Below are positions 59,701-64,000 of a stretch of DNA of 64,000 nt, one piece after another. Source of the DNA: Thermoleophilum album (GTDB lineage Bacteria > Actinomycetota > Thermoleophilia > Solirubrobacterales > Thermoleophilaceae); NCBI RefSeq assembly GCF_900108055.1, contig NZ_FNWJ01000001.1:1197071-1261070 (forward strand), given 5' to 3'. The notes beneath the pieces were generated by a model, which saw nothing but the letters and a program-made list of their open reading frames with translations, was not told the origin of the DNA and ran no database searches. Each line of letters begins with the position of its first letter. The first letter of the stretch is position 1. The position numbers were made by a program, and so were the translations under genes.

Positions 59701-60769
59701 GCCCGTCGAATTCGGGGATCGCCACTTGGGTTGCGGCATCGAGCGGGCCGAGCCCGGTTTCCGAGGTGCGCCAGCGATCGCGCGGCCAGGTCGAGCAGAC
59801 GGCTTGGATGACGGGCACCCCGAGTTCGCGCAGCGGCCGTTCGTCCCAGTCGAGCCAGGCGTCGCTGGCCGGCGCGTCCGCTGGCGCGTCGGCCGGCGGC
59901 CGGTCACCGGGGGGTTGGTCGCCCGCCGGCGCGCGCTGCGCGCTACCGGCGCTCGCGACCGGCGGTGAGCTCGCTGCGGCGTCGCGCTGGCCAGAGCCGC
60001 CGGTTGCGAGCATGGTGGCCACGAGCGCGTCGACGCGCGGCTGGCCCTCCTCGTCGCGCAGCAGGTCGAGCGCGGCGACACGCCCGTTAGGGCCCGGGCG
60101 GAGGGTGTAACTCCATACACCGATGGCGTTGGCGCCCGCCTTGCGGATAGCGCTAGCGAGCTCTTCGACGAAGGCGGTGTTGCCGGCGAGGAGGTGCGAG
60201 CGGTAGAAGCAGATGGCGATGGTGGGGCGCGCGGGGTCGAGGTTTGCGAAGGCGTCGCCCGCGCTTGCGACAACGCCGATGTCGGGCAGCCAGAGTCCGG
60301 TGTCGGGTAGTGCGCGTGGCGGTTCGAAGCCGTAGCCGGTGAGCAGGAAGGTGTCGGCGAGGAAGCGCAGGAGCTGTTCGAGGTTGTGGGGGTCGGGGTG
60401 GCGGAGGTATTCCCCGCAGGTGGCGACGGCGCCGGCGGGGGCGAGCGAGAGGGCGGTCATTTCGGCGTCGGGTTGCGCCTCGCCGCCGAGCGCGACGAGC
60501 ACGATTCCCTGCTGCCGGCAGCGCTCGCGCAAGAGGTCGAAGCCGGGCTGCCAGCCACGCCGCCCGCCGAGCACGCGGCAGATCACGACGCGCGCGCCGC
60601 GCGCGATCTCCGCCACGAGCTCTTCGGCCGAGGCGGTTTCGCCCTGCCCGGTCGGACCGGGGTTGAAGCAGCGCACGGCGGGGAAGTCGGGCTCGGCGCC
60701 CCGCAGTTGCTCGACCGCCCGCGCACAGGCGAGGATCTCAGTGTCGGCGGTGGTGACGAGGTGGATCAT
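56783..60769 (-). CDS. cobN: cobaltochelatase subunit CobN
   Basis: 1328 residues, the usual size. CobN/BchH hallmarks: PGLNQRTAG-like N-terminal region FNPGPTGQGETAS, FPSRRARLGMAVGLDTARSA, the signature QLGKHGTLEWLPGKTLALSP, and near the C-terminus YFQYHGGMVAMVRALTGR. Inserts cobalt into hydrogenobyrinate a,c-diamide (aerobic route), which fits CobG. First gene of the minus-strand run; no B12 riboswitch was recognised in its short leader. Confidence 0.95.
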   Translation of the reverse strand: MIHLVTTADTEILACARAVEQLRGAEPDFPAVRCFNPGPTGQGETASAEELVAEIARGARVVICRVLGGRRGWQPGFDLLRERCRQQGIVLVALGGEAQPDAEMTALSLAPAGAVATCGEYLRHPDPHNLEQLLRFLADTFLLTGYGFEPPRALPDTGLWLPDIGVVASAGDAFANLDPARPTIAICFYRSHLLAGNTAFVEELASAIRKAGANAIGVWSYTLRPGPNGRVAALDLLRDEEGQPRVDALVATMLATGGSGQRDAAASSPPVASAGSAQRAPAGDQPPGDRPPADAPADAPASDAWLDWDERPLRELGVPVIQAVCSTWPRDRWRTSETGLGPLDAATQVAIPEFDGRIIGGVISFKEREPGDSPVGAPLARYVPDPERCQRVARLAVRHARLRHKPASERRVAIVLTSFPSRRARLGMAVGLDTARSALRLLDALAADGMRVEQPFDDGDELMAALRAAGAPDEDLGEAVGDGGLRFPVGDYLAWYRTLPAELRHAVEERWGPPPGERYVRDGAFVVPALELGNVLLMVQPPRGWGDDPVAIYHDASLPPSHHYLACYRFLDHHWRADACVQLGKHGTLEWLPGKTLALSPACAPDAAIGDLPFVYPFIVNDPGEGIQAKRRAHAVIIDHLVPPLGRAGTYDELAELENLLDEYARLEVLDPDKLPALAARIWEAVEQANLQQEIGVEERPDDVAALVEHIDGYLCEVKDIQIHEGFHVLGEAPTGEALRKLVAALTQVPQAGLPGLRAAVAAVYGLDEQALVERPGRRLAAGEAPAALLARFPGPAAAAGDLIDRLEEAQHALLAALDAREWRPDQVASAVRSALGEAAGGGGERPQAASALHGDSAGDCGGTPNEPRALRDLHDLLAFICREVVPRLRATSDELDNLLAALRGRHVPSGPSGSPSRGRLDVLPTGRNFYGIDPRAIPSELAFDVGKRLAEALLERHRRDHGEWPRMVGLVAWGTSAMRTQGDDIAEAMWLIGVRPRWARASRRVSGFEIVPLAELGRPRIDVTLRISGFFRDAFGPLVELLDQAIAAVAGLDEPDEDNYVAAHARADARRLAAELGHDAAWLRATTRIFGSKPGAYGAGLEQLIDARDWRDDADLAEVYAAWGGYAYGRGRYGAEAREAMRDCYARIEAAVKNLDTREHDILDSADYFQYHGGMVAMVRALTGRDPAAYVGDAADPRTAKARTLAEETRRIFRARVANPRWIAAMVRHGHRGAAELAATVDYLFGYDATARVGDDWMYERIAERYLLDPDIARFMERSNPHAARAIAERLLEAAARGLWQEPDPELLERIRERALALEGELEEAGT

Positions 60770-60931
60770 GGGTGGGTCATGGCTGTGGCGAACGGACGCT
60801 GCGGCGCGGCTTCAAGGACCGCCGGCCCCGGCTGCCTCGCCGTCGAATGGTGCCAACTGGCGGCGCTTGGCGCGGTGCTCTCACGCGCGACACAGTCGCC
60901 ACCGGGAGAGGGCGGGTGGCGCTAGAGAACG

Positions 60932-61771
60932 ATGACGCGGCGCGCCGAAGAGACGCAGCGGAACGCGCGGCACAACGTGCAGGTCATTGTGTTCGGGCTC
61001 GAGTCGCGTCGCCCGCCGTCGCTATTCGAGGCGATTCGTGTGTGCGAGGTGTTCCGCCGCCGCCTCCTCGGGGTCGCGGCAAGGTTTTTCGGTAGTGATC
61101 GGATCCCGCCGAAGTTCAGTGGGAAAGCGGCGGGTGGAGGCCCCCTGAGCGACGATCACCAGCACCTGCACGTGTTCGCCCTGGCGCTCAAAGGGCATGG
61201 AGCGCCGTCGGCCGAGCGGTTCGTGGATCGGGTTGGAGTGGTTTGCCGGGCGGGTTTGAGTCCCCCCGAGGTGGAGCTCGTGTGTGCTGTGACGCTGCCG
61301 GCGCTTGCGGGCGCGCCAATCTTCCTTACTCGCACGAGCCCCGAGTTCCTCGAGCGCCCGGCCACCCGTTTTTGGTCGCATACGCCGTTCCTGCCGGTCC
61401 GTCATCCAAAGCTCCGGCGGGGGGTGGTCCGCGACGCTTTCGCCGAGCAGGTGGCGCTCGAGCTCGGCCGGAGAGGCTTCCCTGCGCCAGTGGCGATAAG
61501 CAACCACCCCGGTCCCTGGTCTCAGTTCCGCACCGCGCGCCGCGAGAAGCCAGGAAGCTTTACGCACCTCGGCGCGCACGGCTTCGAAGTCGTGTTTGAC
61601 GAACCCGTGCGCGGGCCTATCTTGCTCGGCAGGAATTGCCATTTTGGGATGGGGTTGTTTTTGCCCGCCAGGCTCTCTGCGCAGGCGCCCGTCACAGCTC
61701 GACACAGGCGCGCTACTAAACCAAGAACCTGGGCAGCCGATATACGTCCACGTCAATGGAGTGAGGGATGA
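60932..61771 (+). CDS. csb2: Csb2-like Cas protein, N-terminally truncated
   Basis: 279 residues. The sequence matches the Cas6-like half of type I-G Csb2: SLFEAIRVCEVFRRRLL, then FSGKAAGGGPLSDDHQHLHV and at the end GPILLGRNCHFGMGLFLPAR. The N-terminal Cas5-like half is missing, as full Csb2 proteins are about twice as long, and cobN lies immediately to the left. This is either a split function or a broken remnant. It overlaps cas4-cas1 by 4 bases. Family call from motifs only. Confidence 0.6.
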   Translation: MTRRAEETQRNARHNVQVIVFGLESRRPPSLFEAIRVCEVFRRRLLGVAARFFGSDRIPPKFSGKAAGGGPLSDDHQHLHVFALALKGHGAPSAERFVDRVGVVCRAGLSPPEVELVCAVTLPALAGAPIFLTRTSPEFLERPATRFWSHTPFLPVRHPKLRRGVVRDAFAEQVALELGRRGFPAPVAISNHPGPWSQFRTARREKPGSFTHLGAHGFEVVFDEPVRGPILLGRNCHFGMGLFLPARLSAQAPVTARHRRATKPRTWAADIRPRQWSEG

Positions 61772-63450
61772 ATGATCATGCCGGGCAAGCGCTGCCGGAT
61801 CTCGTACCGGCTCGGATGCTGAACGAGTTCATCTACTGCCCGCGCCTCTTCTATCTGGAGTGGGTTGACGGTCTCTTCGAGCACAACGCGGACACCGCGG
61901 AGGGTGCGCTAGTACACGAACGCAGTGACTCAGGGGGAGGGCGAGCCCCGGGGCCTGATATGGCCAACATGGAGGGGTGGGAGGGCGTTGCCCGCTCGGT
62001 GACCCTCGACGCTCCGTCGCTCGGATTGGTTGCGACGATTGACGTGCTCGAAGGGGCTGGCGGCGAGGTTTACCCAGTCGACCACAAAAAGGGGAGACCG
62101 CAACCCGATGGCACCCCTTGGGATCCCGACCGATACCAGCTAGCGGCCCAAGTACTTGTGTTACGTGAAAACGGCTATCGCGCACAGGGCGGTTTCGTGA
62201 GCTATCGGGCGACGCGAAGTCGTGTCTGGGTGGAAGTCACCCCCGATTTAGAAGAGGCCGTCAGGAAACGACTCGCCGAGTTGCGTTTAGTCGCTGCTTC
62301 AGCAAAGCCACCGCCGCCTTTAGTCGATAGTAACAAGTGTCCGCGCTGCTCCCTCGTGGGAATTTGCCTACCCGATGAAACCACTCTTCTGGCATCGGGT
62401 GATGCGGCGGAGTTACGGCCCCGGCGGCTGATCGCCGCGCGCCCGAATGCGCAACCCCTGTATGTACAGGATCAGGATTGCACAGTGGGGCTAAAGGGCG
62501 GACGTGTTGAGGTGCGCCGCGGCGATGACGTCGTCGCATCGGTGAGACGGATCGATCTACTCGAGGTCGCCCTGTTTGGGGCAGCCCGCATCACAAGCCC
62601 GGCGCTCCGCGACCTCGCTGCCGATGGAATCCCGATTACCCATTTCACCTATGGTGGATGGTTCAAGGCGATGACGGTCGGGATAGAGACGAACAACATT
62701 GGGTTACGTATAGCGCAATTCCGTGCCGCTGACGACCTCGACCGCAGTCTCGAGTTCGCCCGGCGCTTCGTGAATGCGAAAATTCGTAACGCTCGCGTGC
62801 TGCTTCGGCGGAACGGCGGCAGCGACTGTCGAGCTGCGGTTAGAGACCTCGCTCGGCTCGCGCGGGCCGCGGACGCAGCCCCCGATTTCGAGGTTCTGCT
62901 CGGGATCGAAGGGGCAGCGGCTCGCACCTACTTTGGGGCGCTCGCTACTGTGCTTAGAGGGCGTTCGAGACGCCTGCGGGGTCTTGACTTTAGCCAGCGT
63001 ACGCGACGCCCTCCTCGTGACCGGGCGAACGCGACTCTGTCGTTTCTCTATGCGTTGCTGACAAAAGAGGCGACCTTAGCGGCGCGGCGAGTGGGCTTCG
63101 ATCCTTTGCTCGGGTTCTATCATCGCCCGCGCTTCGGCCGGCCGGCGCTGGCTTTGGACTTGATGGAGGAGTTTAGGCCGCTGATCGCTGACTCGGTGCT
63201 TATCACGCTGATAAACGGTGATCGTATGCGCCCAGGATATTTCGAGGAGCGGGCGGATGCGGTGGTGCTGAGCCCAGTTGGCCGGCGCACGGTCATCTCT
63301 GCGTTTGAGAAACGTATGGCGACGGAGGTCCGGCATCCAACCTTTGGTTACAAGGTGACGTATCGCCGCGCTCTCGAATTGCAGGCGCGAATCCTGGCGG
63401 CGGCGCTTCTCGGCGAAATCCCGGCTTATCGTCCCTTTACGACGCGCTGA
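61768..63450 (+). CDS. cas4-cas1: Cas4-Cas1 fusion (type I-G adaptation)
   Basis: 560 residues. Cas4 half (about 10-215): cysteine in FIYCPRLFYLEW, nuclease residues in EVYPVDHKKG, and Fe-S cysteines CPRCSLVGIC. Cas1 half (about 230-555): LLEVALFGAARITSPAL, the glutamate in LLGIEGAAARTYFG, histidine in LGFYHRPRFGRPAL and acids in LDLMEEFRPLIAD. It selects and integrates spacers. The fusion is a marker of type I-G (formerly I-U). ATG overlaps csb2; the stop overlaps cas2. Confidence 0.93.
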   Translation: MNDHAGQALPDLVPARMLNEFIYCPRLFYLEWVDGLFEHNADTAEGALVHERSDSGGGRAPGPDMANMEGWEGVARSVTLDAPSLGLVATIDVLEGAGGEVYPVDHKKGRPQPDGTPWDPDRYQLAAQVLVLRENGYRAQGGFVSYRATRSRVWVEVTPDLEEAVRKRLAELRLVAASAKPPPPLVDSNKCPRCSLVGICLPDETTLLASGDAAELRPRRLIAARPNAQPLYVQDQDCTVGLKGGRVEVRRGDDVVASVRRIDLLEVALFGAARITSPALRDLAADGIPITHFTYGGWFKAMTVGIETNNIGLRIAQFRAADDLDRSLEFARRFVNAKIRNARVLLRRNGGSDCRAAVRDLARLARAADAAPDFEVLLGIEGAAARTYFGALATVLRGRSRRLRGLDFSQRTRRPPRDRANATLSFLYALLTKEATLAARRVGFDPLLGFYHRPRFGRPALALDLMEEFRPLIADSVLITLINGDRMRPGYFEERADAVVLSPVGRRTVISAFEKRMATEVRHPTFGYKVTYRRALELQARILAAALLGEIPAYRPFTTR

Positions 63451-63743
63451 TGCGCAATAGGTACCTGCTCTGCTACGACGTTTGCGACGACGCACGACTA
63501 CGTCGGGCAGCACGTATAGCCGAGGCCTACGGTGACCGGGTCCAGTATTCGGTGTTCTTGTGCGACCTGACGCGGATGGAGCGGGTCGCTCTCGAGGCGG
63601 AGCTTCGAAGGGCGCTACATGCTCATGAGGACCGCGTTTTCCTAGTGAATCTCGGCCCGGCGCGCGACTCGAGTGCTAGGCGGATCAGATGGATTGTAGG
63701 CGGGCCGCCCGGCCCTGATTCCAAGGAACCCTTGATTTTCTGA
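63450..63743 (+). CDS. cas2: Cas2
   Basis: 97 residues with a ferredoxin-like fold. RNRYLLCYDVCDDARLRR has the conserved aspartate, and YGDRVQYSVFLCDLTRMER is typical. Partner of Cas1 in spacer integration. ATG overlaps the Cas4-Cas1 stop (one base). No interference genes (cas3, csb1, csx17) are in the window. Confidence 0.93.
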   Translation: MRNRYLLCYDVCDDARLRRAARIAEAYGDRVQYSVFLCDLTRMERVALEAELRRALHAHEDRVFLVNLGPARDSSARRIRWIVGGPPGPDSKEPLIF

Positions 63744-64000
63744 TGGGGCTAGCCGGTCGGCTTGCGCCATGGAGCCCGATCACGCGCCCCCTTGGCCGGC
63801 TCCAGCAGTTGCGGGCCCCGCTTGTTAGCGGTAGGATCTGGAAATGCGAGCGGCCAGGTTCTCTCAGAAAACCCGGTTCCTGCTCGCAGCAACATTTTCC
63901 CTGCACATTGACAATTTTCGCGCTTCTGCCCTTCAGGAGGGAGGCGAAGCATCGGCCCGAGCCCCGGGCGCGCTCGCAAGAGCCTCTCCGATACCGCGCC
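63744..64000 (+). CRISPR. probable CRISPR leader with a possible first repeat
   Basis: About 175 bases after cas2, an AT-richer stretch (63835-63920, including TTGACAATTTT) precedes a palindromic unit: GCTTC (63922-63926) pairs with GAAGC (63946-63950) around CCCTTCAGGAGGGAGG. Only one copy is visible before the window ends, so an array cannot be shown. Cas2 adjacency makes a leader/repeat likely; a lone hairpin is the alternative. Confidence 0.35.

Noticed and set aside
60770..60931. A second B12 riboswitch in front of cobN
   Set aside because: The 162 bases before cobN lack the GCCACTG and CGGAAGCCAGGAGAC elements in either orientation.
63749..63979. Minus-strand frame after cas2
   Set aside because: It lies across the leader, has no domain features and no plausible ribosome site.

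Overview
The window is GC-rich chromosomal DNA with actinobacterial gene content. A CysO-type sulfur-carrier route to cysteine, GH6, a PucR-type regulator beside glnA, type I-G Cas genes and CobIJ-like fusions together suggest a deep-branching actinomycete such as a member of Thermoleophilia. That placement is inferred from gene content only.

Positions 1-13141: end of an ABC transporter ATPase gene, a secreted lipase, SufS, a NarL-type two-component pair, then a dispersed CysO sulfur-carrier system: a MoeZ-like activator (5643), CysO-like carrier (6900), CysM (9554) and a Mec-like JAMM protease (12119). Between these lie a secreted beta-propeller, a decayed FtsX-type permease, and TatA next to two exported ferritin-like proteins. 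Positions 13142-20612: an exported unknown protein coupled to a GH6 hydrolase, an acyl-CoA dehydrogenase, a Fur/Mn-catalase operon, and a ThDP enzyme coupled to a thioesterase. Positions 21211-28237: the nitrogen block amt-glnK-glnA-PucR, then a GDSL esterase, a HAD phosphatase and an amidotransferase.

Positions 28315-34551 form an accessory island with visibly lower GC and different codon use. It holds six cassettes. Each encodes a (mostly truncated) conserved beta-rich leader ending in a DPIVVDP/YPIVVDPFW-type boundary, followed by a different short C-terminal tail. Five of the tails share a cationic aromatic start and two cysteines 21-30 residues apart. Each cassette is followed by an unrelated small multi-pass membrane protein, often translationally coupled through TGATG. 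Only the first cassette has a signal peptide. It is preceded by a candidate promoter whose -35/-10 spacer is largely a (TC)9 tract. I read this as an undescribed polymorphic toxin- or bacteriocin-like system: one expressed head, downstream silent or donor tail/immunity cassettes, and recombination through repeats that are identical over 153 bp.

Positions 34977-60769: nirBD, then a large cobalamin block. A B12 riboswitch (37849-38052) precedes cbtB-cbtA-cobGH-cobIJ on the plus strand. On the minus strand a long run reads cobN-chlID-cobO-cobB-cobUD-cobL-nfeD-slipin-cobM, with cobK and cbiD nearby. The set is a hybrid: CobG (aerobic type) occurs with CbiD, and no CobF is seen. Positions 60932-64000: the edge of a type I-G CRISPR-Cas locus, with an N-terminally truncated csb2, a cas4-cas1 fusion, cas2, and a leader with a possible first repeat that runs off the window.
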